Below are positions 1 through 11,029 of a DNA stretch of 64,000 nt, one piece after another; the first letter of the stretch is position 1, and every line of letters begins with the position of its first letter. The notes under the pieces were generated by a model that did not search any database, was not told the DNA's origin, and was given only the letters and a program-made list of their open reading frames with translations. A program made the position numbers and the translations under genes. Where the stretch lies: assembly GCF_032854445.1 (NCBI RefSeq), contig NC_088304.1:372001-436000 (forward strand), written 5' to 3'. The stretch is from Liolophura sinensis (lineage: Eukaryota > Mollusca > Polyplacophora > Chitonida > Chitonidae).

Positions 1-53
1 CAGAAAAAAAAATGGATATTTGTTGATGTTACCGAATGTAAACAGCGTTTGGT

Positions 54-180
54 GAGTGAATGAGTGAGTGCTTGAGGCTTAACGTCGTACTCAATAATTT
101 TTTAGTCATATGACGACGAAGGGATCCTTAGGGTGCTTGTACGTGTAATGTGCCTCCTTGTTGCAGGACAGCGTTTGGCT
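54..180 (-). mobile_element. SINE 3' part, cact-tailed family
   Basis: Read on the - strand, this ends in a tail that appears on + as gtgagtgaatgagtgagtgc, followed by a core containing gtcatatgacgacgaa and gtgcctccttgttgcagga. The same core occurs in reverse complement in the well-bounded SINE at 57810-58086, so this is a copy of that family in the opposite orientation. Similarity fades near 180, so it is a truncated or decayed copy. Confidence 0.75.
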
Positions 181-649
181 ACTCCACTGCAATGCTATAG
201 ACTGTATAAATATAGTGTATATTGTATGCAACCATGCTATTCTTTTACTGATAACATGCGCTTTCTTTCAATTCTGTGGATTTTTACCCTTCCATTCTTC
301 ATACAACTGTGGTTCATAGAGACGTTAACCTCTCATTCGAACTTGATGTCCTGTCGTTGGATTAGTTATTATAGTGTGCGGGTTAACTTAGTGCAATTTC
401 CACTCTTTGTGGAAGAGGCATGATTCAAATCGTTATATTTATGAGATTAGTCGAAAGATCCAGATCAGTTTGACAATTTTAGAAATGATAAGGTCAGAGG
501 CATTGATCTGTATTTCGGTCGATTATCATGTTTCTGCTGTAAGAATTAATAAGCCCTGTAATCTGTTACTCTGGGCTCTATTTTTACGACATAACCATTG
601 GGTTTATAAACTCATAGAGCTCCAACTGGTCCTTTAGGCTCCTAAAACC
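181..649. other. No recognisable feature
   Basis: AT-rich sequence. The short open frames here show no family similarity, no codon pattern and no splice context, and I see no repeat. Confidence 0.5.
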
Positions 650-910
650 AAAGTCTTTAAACCACTGGCAACCAATTTCGATTTGGATAATTTCCAACTA
701 TTGTTTAATTTTTTGTAGTGTCAAAGCGGCCAGGCGAATGAAATCTTATTTCGGCCTTATTGTCTGCACTTATTTGTCCGATAAAATGGATCGATTGAGC
801 GGTCGGGTGCGGAGTAACGGAATCTCACACCATGTAGTCAAGTCTGTCATTCATTGATTGCCAAATGTCCTTGATTACAGCCCTTCGGAAAAATATATTT
901 GTCAATTCAT
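650..910 (+). repeat. Fragment of an unnamed dispersed repeat (third copy)
   Basis: Blocks such as cgataaaa-tgg-tcgattgagcggt near 779-805 and gtccttgattacagccct near 867-885 match, in the same order, the 25380-25600 part of the repeat copy at 23330-25810, and more weakly 13000-13180. This is a short, diverged third copy. No coding capacity is visible. Confidence 0.55.
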
Positions 911-3724
911 ACAAACCTCGCCTAGATATAGCTCGTAGCTACTCGTAACAATGTAGATTATAACGCCTTAAGAGGTTATGCTGTCCAGGGCCTGCGGCAC
1001 AAACCAAAGCAATTGCCATCGTTAGGACGGGAGTGGCCATGGGTTATACATTAACATCATTTTACAAGGATAATTCGCCACACCGCGTGAAGATATTTCA
1101 AAACATATTTCAAATTCCGCAAACCAATTTATTTTCCAGCATTTCGTGAACTGATACTTTATGTTATTGTCACTTATTTTAGAGGTGTTGATGAAGTGAC
1201 GTCAACCAGAAAGGTACAATTGTCGACTTGATATGCTCACAAGATGACAATGTTTCCAACACCTGACTTTCATGTATTACTCGTGAACAAATGTGTGAAT
1301 GACAGCGAACTAAAAGATTCCTGGTAGAAGCAAAACCATAGTTCAACTGAGGTAGCCTTAAGACAATGGATTAAATGGACTACGGTTGGGTGAATTAGAA
1401 GCTATTAGAAGAGTGGTTGGGTAGTGCTTAGCCTAGATGTCTGTGCTAAATCATATTACTGATAAAACCCATTTTTGCGTACACTATGATAGAATTGAGA
1501 TATCGATGCTAATTTGGAAAGAATACGTTAAAGTCCGGTAATTTCTGAGGGAAAAGTATGTTTACCTTCAGTGTCTGGAAGCAATAGTGAAATATGAAGT
1601 TTCCTGTTGGCATGGCCCATCGATGACTTTGAGAAATCTCGTGCATGCACATATCAGACGAAATATAGAAAACCTGGAGATCAAGCAATAAGACAACAGA
1701 ATAAGCTTTCTGGCATTTTCCGTTGTGTTTTTTTTACCTAACTTCATAGCTGTTGACATGTGTAACCGAGTCATGTGCCGTCTCCGTTATGGCTCCTAAT
1801 GATGGAACATAAGCGTACCATCTTCGTTACGGCTGCTAATGACAAACACAGACGTGGCGAAGCAGTCACATTTATTCTGCGCGTGGTGCCTAAGACCTTG
1901 ACGTGCCCTCTCCCATTTATGTTTAGTCTGGATTAGAAATTGGAGGAAAAAGCTCGTAAGTGACTTGTTGGATTATATGGTAGTGCCTACAGAAGACCAA
2001 AGCTACGGGCGACATCGATCGTTGTCACTCAAGACAACGGTAAGCGCAATCACTGGCGGCTGTCACAATACAAGCATAAGATGATTGTGCCATTTACACA
2101 GGCCTGCCAGGTCAGCCTGAAGATGATGAGTTGACTGATTGATTAACCACTATTTAACGTCTGGCTACGACACATGAAAAATGATGGCAACAGCAATCAC
2201 AGCAAGTTCAGGGGCCCTTTAACGTCTCACTATAAGAGACGAAGAGTGGTGGCAGGCGCAGTTAGGGCAAGTTCTACGACTATTTAATGCTAGGTTAAAG
2301 TGGAAGGGTACGGTAGGAAATTGGGAAGATAGTGCAGGTCTGAAAAAAAATGACAATACGGACGGACTGGATCATGGTCGATGACGGACGTTCGGGGGAA
2401 TTAGAGCGATAGAGATAGAGAAAAGGCGAAAATGGAACTAAATTAATATATATAAATTCTTTTAGGTTATTTACTTTTCTTGTTTTATTATTTATTTATT
2501 TACTTTTTGCATATTTTTGAAGGTAACACTATTTCTTTTTGGAAAATATATTAAGATGCTCAGTGACGATTCGGTAAATGAACTGATTTTAGAAAGCAAG
2601 AAGCTTGAAAATGAATAATTGCGCATTAAAGAATTAGAGATAATGATGTGAGGAATAAATTACAATATTCTGAGCACTATCATGCAGATTTCAGACAACT
2701 GTAATATTTAGAACGAACCTCCTGTGATACCCCGCGACTGTGAACTGGTGTCGCTCAGTAACAAGCTTTATGACGCGTGCAGAGCCTGTGTCTCATTTTA
2801 GACACGTCGCCATTCAACAATGTGTCTAGTACGAAAATCCGAAGTTAAGTGGAAATATCGAAATCGCCACCAGATAAGAAAATCGAACCTCAGGGAACTT
2901 TTGATTCGTCTGTACTGGTAGAAATTGGAATACTTAGCTACTAAAATTAAAAAGTGACAGGCGTATAGCAACGAATTCTCTGGAGAAACGAAAGGATAAA
3001 CAGACTCACATTAATGTATTAATGCTTTCCTGAAGAAATGTAGATTGGGAAACACTCATTCTATGTTCAAGACACATGGTGAGTGTTGCAATGTACGAAA
3101 TTGCTCAAATATAAACCCAGATTTACTACATTCAGTGTTTTTGGTTTAATACGTTACCTTGATGGCTCTAAGTGTTCATTCCTGCATTGCTAAATCTAGT
3201 TACGAATAAACCCCAGAAAAAATACAAGGGATCTTCCCAGTTAAAAACGTTTAATGTCTATCAAATAAAAAGAAGCTGTTATGATTCCAGTCGCTTGATG
3301 TGAAGCTAATATTGATTGCGATACATGCAGATTCCAGCGAAGGCGCTTGGGAAATATCTGCGTTGGAAGAGGCCAGTTTTTCATTCAGTCTTGTCTGGGG
3401 GTATTTCTACTATCCCGGTTTGTTGTTTGAGAACTCATCTCTTAGATGACCCTCTTCGATAAGCCTATCAGACAACCTGTCATGCCTGTCCAGTGAAGAT
3501 CGCATACGCCCCTGTGAAACCTTCTAACAAATACAAAACAACTGCCATTTACAGGGTTTCTTCGTGTTACGAGCAACGAGCAGTAGCTGTCCCCAGGGAA
3601 TTTGAGCATTCATCGCCATGTCTACATATTGCCCGTCAGGCAGAAAGTTTAGACGGTCTTGGGTTCTTTAACGATGTATCTCAATATGAAAATCAAATAC
3701 TAAAGTATTCAAGAAGCTTCAAGT
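911..3724. other. Long stretch without a supportable gene
   Basis: Both strands carry only short open frames with no recognised family. There is an AT-rich patch near 2440-2520 and a short local duplication near 1765-1850 (two diverged copies around ccgtctccgttatggctcctaatga). Nothing else stands out. Confidence 0.5.
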
Positions 3725-3815
3725 AGGGGCCTACGTAGCCGAGTGGTTTCCTCCCACCATAATGCTGGCCACTGTTTGCATAAGTACAGTCTCGTTTAGT
3801 AAGATTCATAATACT
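3725..3815 (+). mobile_element. tRNA-like SINE copy with internal deletion
   Basis: The head gcctacgtagccgagtggtt resembles the tRNA-like 5' end of the SINE at 13490-13750. It jumps directly to the 3' body, tcctcccaccataatgctgg, and the roughly 150 bases that normally separate these two parts are missing. A decayed tail follows. Confidence 0.65.
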
Positions 3816-3842
3816 CCAAAAATACTTTGGAAATTAATATTT

Positions 3843-3935
3843 TAATTTTAAGTACATATGTATGTGTTCACGATTGTCATATGACAACGAAGGTTAGTAG
3901 GTGTGTGTATGTATATGTGTTTTTTGTGGCAGGGC
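3843..3935 (-). mobile_element. Decayed SINE fragment (cact/catt-tailed family)
   Basis: The core gtcatatgacaacgaagg and the following tgtgtgtatg...ttgtggcagggcg match the SINE pieces at 54-180 and 16852-17020 in the same orientation. The tail is not preserved. Confidence 0.5.
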
Positions 3936-4499
3936 GCCGGAAAAAAAAATGTTCCACCAGCATTTAGTTCAGTGTTAAAAAGCCATACAAGTCACAACAA
4001 GCATATCGAATTTCTCAACGAAAAGGTTTGCTGTTGTGCATACTGTTTTCCTCAGAAAATCTTGGACTCACGGCACAAGACGGAATGGTTTTATACCTAT
4101 CACAGCCAAATATTTGCTGGGCGGGCAGGGTGTTGGGATAATAAATCCTGGCGAGAAGCCAAACAGCAGGGAGGAAAAATTAGGCTTTAAATATATCTAC
4201 CGGTATATAAATTCTGGTGATATGGCCTGGTGGGTGTAAAACATACCGGGAGTTAATTCTTCATTAGCTTGATGAATCTCCTGTATGCCGGTAAAGTGAA
4301 AGAAAGAGATCGGCTAGGGTAGACAATCTATTGTTTTTGGTGGATTTATACTCATAACGACATTTCTCAGAGGCCTTCCCAGTAACATACTGTTTAACAG
4401 GTTATAATCTTTATACTTAAGACAAGTAGCTAAATCTGGACACGCCGTTATAGTAACTGTATCCAGGTGAGCATGGGAAAGACCATGGCCCACTTGATT

Positions 4500-4665
4500 T
4501 GCGACCGGCTGGCTAACCGGCGTACGCCGTTTCTGAGTTCGCCGCGGCGAGATCGCTTGATTTACCGGAAGTGATTTAAAACTTGAGCCGGCGGCGTAAG
4601 CCGATTGCGCTGTCTTGGCGGCGCGGGCGATCACCGGCGCAAGGTGGTGGACGCATGACTTCGCT
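4500..4665. other. GC- and CpG-rich patch with self-complementary blocks
   Basis: A sharply bounded GC-rich stretch in AT-rich surroundings. It contains many CpG sites and repeated ccggc/gccgg blocks in both orientations, for example accggcgtacgccg near 4517 and gccggcggcgtaagccg near 4597. The blocks resemble the GC-rich hairpin at 10455-10486. It may be a transposon end or a small CpG island. The overlapping - strand open frame (4314-4793) has no recognisable product. Confidence 0.35.
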
Positions 4666-5744
4666 GAGGCGTTACAATACTGCAGAATCACAATTAAAAT
4701 GAATTTCCTGCTACACCCTGATGTGACTGTGTGGAGTTTTGGACTGCAACACTTAAAGAGTAAAGCAGTAAACTTCCAGCATTTTTGAAGCACAATCTTG
4801 GCGTGTTAACTTAAGATTATAGCACGACACGTTAATACATGTATACTTCTGATACATTGTCCATCAGACAGAATTAGCTTAGTCCAAAAGTTTGGTTTTA
4901 CTGATATACTGGATAAACGAGAACTGTTTAAATGGCAATGCGTTATATTTCAGTTGTATGTTTGATTGAAATCAAGCTTTCTTGCTAACCATTGCATGTC
5001 TTACATACCGATATTGCAGGGTGGAGGTAGAAATCCGACAATCTGATCGGATTGTGAGGACCGTGCGGTGCCCAGAGCATCTTGTTCGACTGCTTCAGAG
5101 TAGATCAAGAGGTAGGTCTACAGTTAAACAGCTTTTGTCCAGGGTAGTGTAACGAACTGCTAGATAAAATGATGATCATCCAGGAGCATTCTGAAATGTC
5201 GTCAGTGCAATATGTGGTCAACAGTATGAGCTAACAGGAAGATGTAGTTATTCATGGTTATGAATCCCACGACTCACTTGCCATGCCATATTCTCAGATG
5301 TTTTGTTTCTCCTGTCAGAAATGTATTCAAGTCGAATAATCATTACTGTGATGTTAACTTGTAAGTTATTGTTCGCAGATGACTCATCCAAGGAAGCCAC
5401 AGCAAAACTATTGACAGTTTCCTGAAGAACAAACGGATACACCAAAATATAGTGCACAAGGTAATGTAAGATACTGCAACAGCAGTCCTGTGTTTTATGT
5501 TGCATTTAATTTAGTTTTGATGAAGTAACACAAACAATATTTGTCTCAGTGCTAAATGTTTGCATGAAGTCAACATTAACACCCTTAAACCTAAGTGAGA
5601 TGAACAAGCTGTCTGCATAAAAAGTTACTGGTGAGTCGGCTGATGTGATGATGGAGATTTGTTTTCTTTCAGATACAGTGAAATGTGCATGGGACGAGTG
5701 TACAGAAAAGCTTGTTCTTCAGCAATCTAAAATTGTAGACTCAT
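4666..5744. other. No recognisable feature
   Basis: Low-complexity AT-rich sequence on both strands, with no homology that I can recognise and no tandem structure. Confidence 0.5.
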
Positions 5745-6340
5745 CGAATGAATGAATGAATATATCAGCCATACCGTGCCAAGAACAAGGTGAAAACGCG
5801 AGGTGGTTGAGGTTTCCGATATGGAGGTGAGAACATCAAAATGAAACATAAATGTTGGGACATGTTTAAAAACAGATAAGAACAACCAAAAACAGTTAAA
5901 ACTCGAAAAGCCGCATATTTAAAAATAGTATGTCAAGAAATGTATATATAACTTTTCAGCGATAAATATTTATATAATAATAAGAATTAAAATTTATATC
6001 TTATGATACAGGCCAATGCCCTTCAAATAATTTATAATAACATCGCCAGCGATGTTGTCAAATAAATTATATATTGAGTTGACTGTGTAGAATCTTCGCC
6101 GAACATGGGCAAAGTCTGCACTGTCAACCAGAATATGTTTGATGCCATATTGTTCATCACATCAAACACACTCGGGAGCACTGCTCCCATCTAAGATGAA
6201 ATTGTGTGCCAGATGAGAATGCCCAATGTGACACCTCGTTAAAACGACTTGGCTTCTACAAGACATTCCACAAGTCTAGGTATTTTAGCCAATGACAGGA
6301 TGAATAGCATGCAGTTTATTACGAATCTGCAAGACCCGTT
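5745..6340 (-). mobile_element. LINE 3' end, 5'-truncated, decayed
   Basis: The reverse complement is collinear with the last part of the LINE at 48316-50590. It carries the C-terminal coding block (conceptual NKLHAIHPV, then a frame containing ILVDSADFAHVRRRFY), then an AT-rich 3' UTR, then the ccatatcggaaacctcaacc...ttttcaccttgttct segment and the cattcattc tail (seen on + at 5745-5760). Frameshifts and stops show it is dead. This pair of copies defines the family's 3' end independently of any database. Confidence 0.85.
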
Positions 6341-6430
6341 GAGACTCATCGAACAGCACAAAAAACAAATGAAAAACTACTGCCACGAATGTCAATAAAT
6401 TTGGTTCTGACTTCACATCTGAACAATGCA

Positions 6431-6702
6431 GAATGAAAATTAAATCTTTAAGGGAAAACTATGAACGCATGAAGAAGAAAAGCAACACGTCTGGTGCATC
6501 TCCTGCATCCGATGATAATATGCAAGAACTGGAAGATACATTTGACACCTTCCCAGATAGGAACCCTTCATTTACCATTGATTTTGTTCGTCCCATTCCT
6601 GAACCTTCAGCTTCAACAGCTTCTGTACAGGAATTGAAAATCAGAAGAGAAGTCAAACAAGAACTCAAGAGTGAAGACACATTGGATATTACCTTGTCTT
6701 AA
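6431..6702 (+). CDS. Possible last exon of a MADF/SANT-like DNA-binding protein
   Basis: An acceptor-like ctgaacaatgcag precedes an open frame beginning at 6433 and stopping at 6702. Its first residues, KIKSLRENYERMKKKSNTSG, resemble the end of a MADF or Myb/SANT-like domain, in which a K-x-LR-x-x-Y helix is followed by a basic run and SGA. The remaining ~65 residues are acidic and Ser/Pro-rich and end in a Lys/Glu-rich stretch. No upstream exon carrying the rest of the domain was found. PIF/Harbinger transposons often carry a Myb/SANT-like companion gene, and a Harbinger transposase relic lies 3 kb away, so a transposon origin is possible. The domain match is by eye and short. Confidence 0.4.
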
Positions 6703-7485
6703 ATTATTGAAACCATTATTACTTGAACTTGATACACTGACCTGTCACAATATCATACAGGTCACATTTTATTCGCTTTACTCTCAAATGTACCAAAGCA
6801 TTTGTTATGTTTTACTTTACAGACTTCTTTTTACTCAGTGTCATATATGAACAGGCTTAACTGAAAATGTTAAAATCTGCGATCTTGGTGGTTAACAGTG
6901 CCAATTACGTATTCTTTTGAAATAGACTGCATTAATTGCTTTTCTCCGGCATTGCATATATGTATAGATTTGTTCGTTGTTTATTCAAGAGAGGTGTTTT
7001 CCTCATAAGAGATATTTTCACATTTTAATCAGCGTGTCGAATTAGGTGTTTAGTTCAATACACTAGGCACATTGTTGTGTTTAAAAGGTGTTACAGAAAA
7101 AAAAAATAAAAAAAGTTAAACAATTCTGTATTGGTTCTTTTATGCAATAATGTGTCTATTGTATTGAAACTACATGGTGTTAAAAATATGAACTAAACCA
7201 TCAGTCATAAATACATGGAATAAACCCGTCTGTTTGAAATAAACGTCTGAACACAAGGTTAAATACATGATAGCATCCAGAAATTTACAGTGTTAAATAG
7301 ATCTACGGTCGCTCTTTAATTACGAAACTTTCTGACAGGTAAGTTTTGTAGATGTGTAACATTCAAGATAGCATTATGCAAGAGATGCTTTGTGGGCAGA
7401 TTTTTTGTGACAGATTTTACTGTATACGTCCGCGATATTATAAAGTGTGGTATGCAACACCTAAGTAAAAAAATACTCTGAGGAA
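6703..7485. other. AT-rich flank with possible polyadenylation signals
   Basis: This follows the stop at 6702. An AATAAA lies in a homopolymer-rich run near 7105, with further AT-rich sequence after it. No coding similarity is seen. Confidence 0.35.
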
Positions 7486-7713
7486 GTGACAGATGTTATC
7501 CAAGATTTGGTGCGTTTTTTTCCACATGTACCATCGGCAGCAAAAAGGCGAAAACAACTCCGCAAATCTATTGACCAAATGACGGACTATTTGGAAAAAC
7601 ATTCTGAGAAGAAAGAAGAGGCTCCACGTAAACCCCATGAAGAAAAAATGGAACTGATGGAATCATTAATAAATGTCTTAAGTGGCCAAAAAGAAATACA
7701 TGTATTTTGTTGA
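7486..7713 (+). CDS. Unassigned coding-like fragment, Lys/Glu-rich
   Basis: The frame encodes a highly charged, probably helical segment (KRRKQLRKSIDQMTDYLEKH, then SEKKEEAPRKPHEEKMELME). Such composition is less likely by chance than in neighbouring frames. It begins at GTG rather than ATG, and no clear splice sites bound it. It could be a fragment of the same protein or transposon companion as the frame at 6431-6702. I do not recognise it. Confidence 0.25.
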   Translation: MTDVIQDLVRFFPHVPSAAKRRKQLRKSIDQMTDYLEKHSEKKEEAPRKPHEEKMELMESLINVLSGQKEIHVFC

Positions 7714-8100
7714 AGCATCCTCTGTCCTACTCTGCTCACTGTGGCGGTATTTCAGGCGACAACATTGTCTCATCATGCGACGTTCAGTGTTAAACTCATT
7801 TGTGCCAATTTTGTTTACAAACGGAGTTGTGTTCCATTTATATTTTATTTTTGCAACGTATTCAGATATTAAGGTTAACAGTATGTGGTAACTTTAATTT
7901 TGCCAAAGTCTTGACAGATGCAAGCAAAAAAAAAATGTGATATTCTCTAAAGGCTTGTGAATATTCTAAGCGAAACATTATGCCAGCCTGATGTATACTT
8001 TATGAGGAACAGACGTAGATTTTGTCAATCTTCTTTGAGTAATTAAGGCTGTGACAAGTCAATCGGTGTAGTTGTTCTCAGAAACAATGTGTGATGGTGC
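7714..8100. other. No recognisable feature
   Basis: AT-rich, with no supportable coding or repeat structure. Confidence 0.5.
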
Positions 8101-8220
8101 TTACCAAATAAGGATTTGAACCAGTGATTTCCGAATTTCCAGTCCACGACAGCATTACTAGAATAAAGATTACGTGGACTGGAAGTCCAGATATCGTAGG
8201 TTCATCTCTTTATCTGGTAA
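8101..8220. repeat. 120-bp foldback element (inverted repeat)
   Basis: The arms 8101-8148 and 8173-8220 are near-complementary over about 48 bases. The outer ends are ttaccaaataa and ttatctggtaa; the inner ends are ccagtccacg and cgtggactgg, which are perfectly complementary. The 24-base loop is acagcattactagaataaag plus four bases. The boundaries are sharp. It looks like a foldback or miniature inverted-repeat transposon; a hairpin RNA is an alternative. The ggatttgaacc block recalls a tRNA T-arm, but no tRNA fold can be drawn. Confidence 0.8.
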
Positions 8221-9483
8221 ACTCCCTCACACATGAATAATTGAACCACGAGAAATTTTCAGTTTTTGAACATTTAATGACTTCATGAGCTCACTCGTCA
8301 TTGAACTTGTTACTGTTCTTTCCAGGTGTAGTTCCATTGAGTAATCCCAAAACTCTGCTTCATATTCCAATCACAATGTGTGAACACCATTTACACAGGC
8401 AATAGGGCGGTTTAGTGGTAAGGAACTAGACAAAAATCTGCTTATCTTGGAGGATAGGTTGTCACATTTTAACTCACCATAGAACTGCAGAGGAACTGCA
8501 AAGGCCAAGGTAATTGTGGAGTGAACTTGTATTTTGTTCTATTAGCTCACAGCTTCAAGAGAAAGACAGTATTTGTTCAGTTACCCTAATTTTTGTAACC
8601 TTTTCAACCACCCATGCAACCAATATTTGGAAAAATTCTGACAGGGCTATCGGGTGTAGAGAAATAATTTGCATAGTTTTATGAAGCTCGCATCCTTAAT
8701 CACACCGACAGATATTTTAGCGTCATTTTCATAATCTTTGTATGCATTAATTCCACTGAAAAAAGGTATAAGTTATGGTTTTGGGGGATTTCAAGAGTGC
8801 ATTTTGTAATATTTTTAATGAATAGTGCCTCGGTCATGATCTGTCTTTCACTTTATGTATAGCAACACTCATCGTAAGTGCTTTCAACATGCTTAACAGA
8901 GAATGTGGGAATGATTTAACGAACAGTATACGCAGGTGGCAAAATTTAAACAGTAACACGTCCGCTGCGTTGTTAGGGCAGAGTTCGGAGTGAGGACACA
9001 TCAGTTTTTCTGTCCATTGTTTAGCTGAGCTTTGATGTTTTTTGGTTCTGCTGTAACGCTTTCGACTCCCAGGTGGATGTAAAACAAAACAATAAGCAAC
9101 TGAATAATGGAGAGAAAAATCGAACTATTCCTACTCTGAACCCTTTGCCACATCTAGACCGACATGTTTTACTGGTGTGACATTATTGTTATTGAAAGTT
9201 TGTAACCTACGTGTATATACGCTGTCTGTTCAATTTTCATGCCATCCTCAGTTGAAGGTACTTTGACAATGTCGCAACCTAAGTTATATTGTTAAATTGT
9301 TAAATGGTATTCAGCAGTCCAACAGTAATTATAATTAAATCAAAACTGCAGAGGAAAAATGTCTTGTTTTCAAAAAGTCACATTTTGTTTTTTGTCAATG
9401 TTGACCAATTTTCAGTTTACTTAACTGTTATGTTAATAAAGTTTATTCCTCAGAAATCACTTCCTGGAGAATTATTCCGTTAA
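8221..9483. other. No recognisable gene
   Basis: AT-rich sequence with short open frames only, and no repeat structure found. Confidence 0.5.
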
Positions 9484-9551
9484 CATTGTTCTGGTTATAT
9501 GAAGTCATTGTTCTGGTTATATGAAGTTATTGTTCTGGTTATATGAAGTCA
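9484..9551. repeat. 22-bp tandem repeat, three copies
   Basis: Three copies of cattgttctggttatatgaagt (one base differs in the second junction) abut the 3' end of the Harbinger transposase relic and overlap its stop codon by a few bases. Confidence 0.9.
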
Positions 9552-10060
9552 TTGAAGTTGTTCTTGTGCATCATTCCGTTGTACATCTGGAATCAGATTG
9601 TGGTCATGCTCTCCCTCACCCACTTCCACCACATCATCACTGTAGTCACGTTCACGAATGCATATGTTATGTAAAACACATGTGGCAGTAACTGTGTGAC
9701 AGATAGTTTCAACTGAGCGTGCATTGATGTACTTCAGTCTCCTAAAACGAACCTTTAAGTGCAGGTTCAATTACCTGCCGCTTAGATGACAGCGCCCTGT
9801 TAAACCTAGCCTGCTGTTGGGGTGAGATGTCCATTGTCTCTGTAAGCGGTTAACAGCCATTTTCTGAGTGGATAAGCTCCATCTCCCAAGATATGAGAGC
9901 GCCCATTTTGACATTTGAAAAACCCATAATCCCACAGGCTGGGGTGTTTCAGAACTTTACCATCGTAAACTGGAAAGGAGTTTGCAACTGTCAACTCGTA
10001 GTACTTTTGCGGCTTGAATCTGTCTTCTCTAATGCTGTGAGATTTATAAAAGAAAGACAT
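9549..10060 (-). pseudogene. PIF/Harbinger (HARBI1-like) transposase, C-terminal relic
   Basis: On the - strand, an open frame from 10060 carries the DDE core signature HILGDGAYPLRKWLL and then RDNGHLT. The GD aspartate is the second catalytic acid of the family. A frameshift near 9813 moves the reading into ARFNRALSSKRQVIEP, with the third catalytic acid (E of VIE). A second frameshift plus loss of a few residues near 9755 then leads to RFRRLKYINARSVETICHT and CVLHNICI, ending at the stop at 9549. The first catalytic Asp and the N-terminal DNA-binding part are absent. It is a dead DNA transposon remnant. No terminal inverted repeats or target duplication were identified. Confidence 0.85.
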
Positions 10061-10450
10061 CGAGCTCAGTGTTTGTTAAATACCCAAATAAGCAGACTAA
10101 CATGTAAGGAGATTTAAATTTAAATGCAATAACATTTAATCCGTCGGGCACATTCTCTTCAGAAACGGTTGATTATTCGTGACTGGTGTTGAAAACAAAA
10201 ACTGAACACCAAATAATGTATTTCAATGGCCGATGGACAGTTCATGTGAGAAAACGATGCTCACAGCCCTATAATTCAATTTTCAAGGAGTTGTATTGAC
10301 TTACATTGAAGCCTAGGCCAGAGCTGAACCTTCTCCGTCATCATCGTCATCTGTATCATTGATGTTTTTACCGATTTGCAACATTGCGACACTCAGTAAC
10401 ACATTTGACGCCATCACCGGGTTACTTGATTTCATGGCAGGTAGTCACCT
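10061..10450. other. Upstream remnant area of the Harbinger element, unresolved
   Basis: The N-terminal half of the transposase would be expected here on the - strand, but conceptual translation is broken by stops and shows no motif. Confidence 0.35.
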
Positions 10451-10454
10451 GACC

Positions 10455-10486
10455 GGCTTGCGCCGCTGAGAAAAGCGGCGCGCCGG
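10455..10486. repeat. GC-rich hairpin
   Basis: GCGCCGCT (10460-10467) is perfectly complementary to AGCGGCGC (10474-10481) around a six-base gagaaa loop. Outer ccgg blocks lie on both sides. Similar ccggc-rich sequence occurs at 4500-4665. It may be the tip of a foldback element; its role is unknown. Confidence 0.7.
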
Positions 10487-11029
10487 GTTCGTGTTAAAAC
10501 AAGCAGACCCCATATCAGAGGGATTATCGTTTGTGTTATAGATGCATACATCTAACTCTTCTAGAATAACGGAGCTTGAAAGACTTCAAAACAAGGAGGT
10601 GACTTGAAAATGTGACCATGTCGGTAGAATTTGTTTTGGCGATAAGTCCTACGTGCGAAGGTCTACGACACTACGACATATTTAATACCGGTTTGGCACT
10701 GCAGCACTCGCAACTGCGCCATTCGAATCCGTGTTAAACTTTTGCGTTAATGTGCGTAACAATGTGTTAATGAATTTGACCAACAAGTGCCCTAAACAGC
10801 TTACTTTACAACGAAGGTCGAATATTGTTACATAAGTGATGACGTCAGTATATGTGCTTAACTAAGATGGCGTTGAACTTTTGTATGGGGTAAGAAAGTC
10901 ATTTTATCGTATGCGAACTGTTACTTATCGCTGTTTCCGTAGAACTAATTTTGCTGCGCTCTTGGCCAGGTTGTTTATTGCATTGGTTTAATCATGTCTT
11001 TATACGAACAAGGCACAGTTCCCGTCTAA
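10487..11029. other. No recognisable feature
   Basis: No gene or repeat seen apart from loose AT-rich sequence. Confidence 0.45.

Noticed and set aside
8101-8220. tRNA gene suggested by ggatttgaacc
   Set aside because: The T-arm-like word lies in a long foldback arm, and neither strand gives matching acceptor and D stems.
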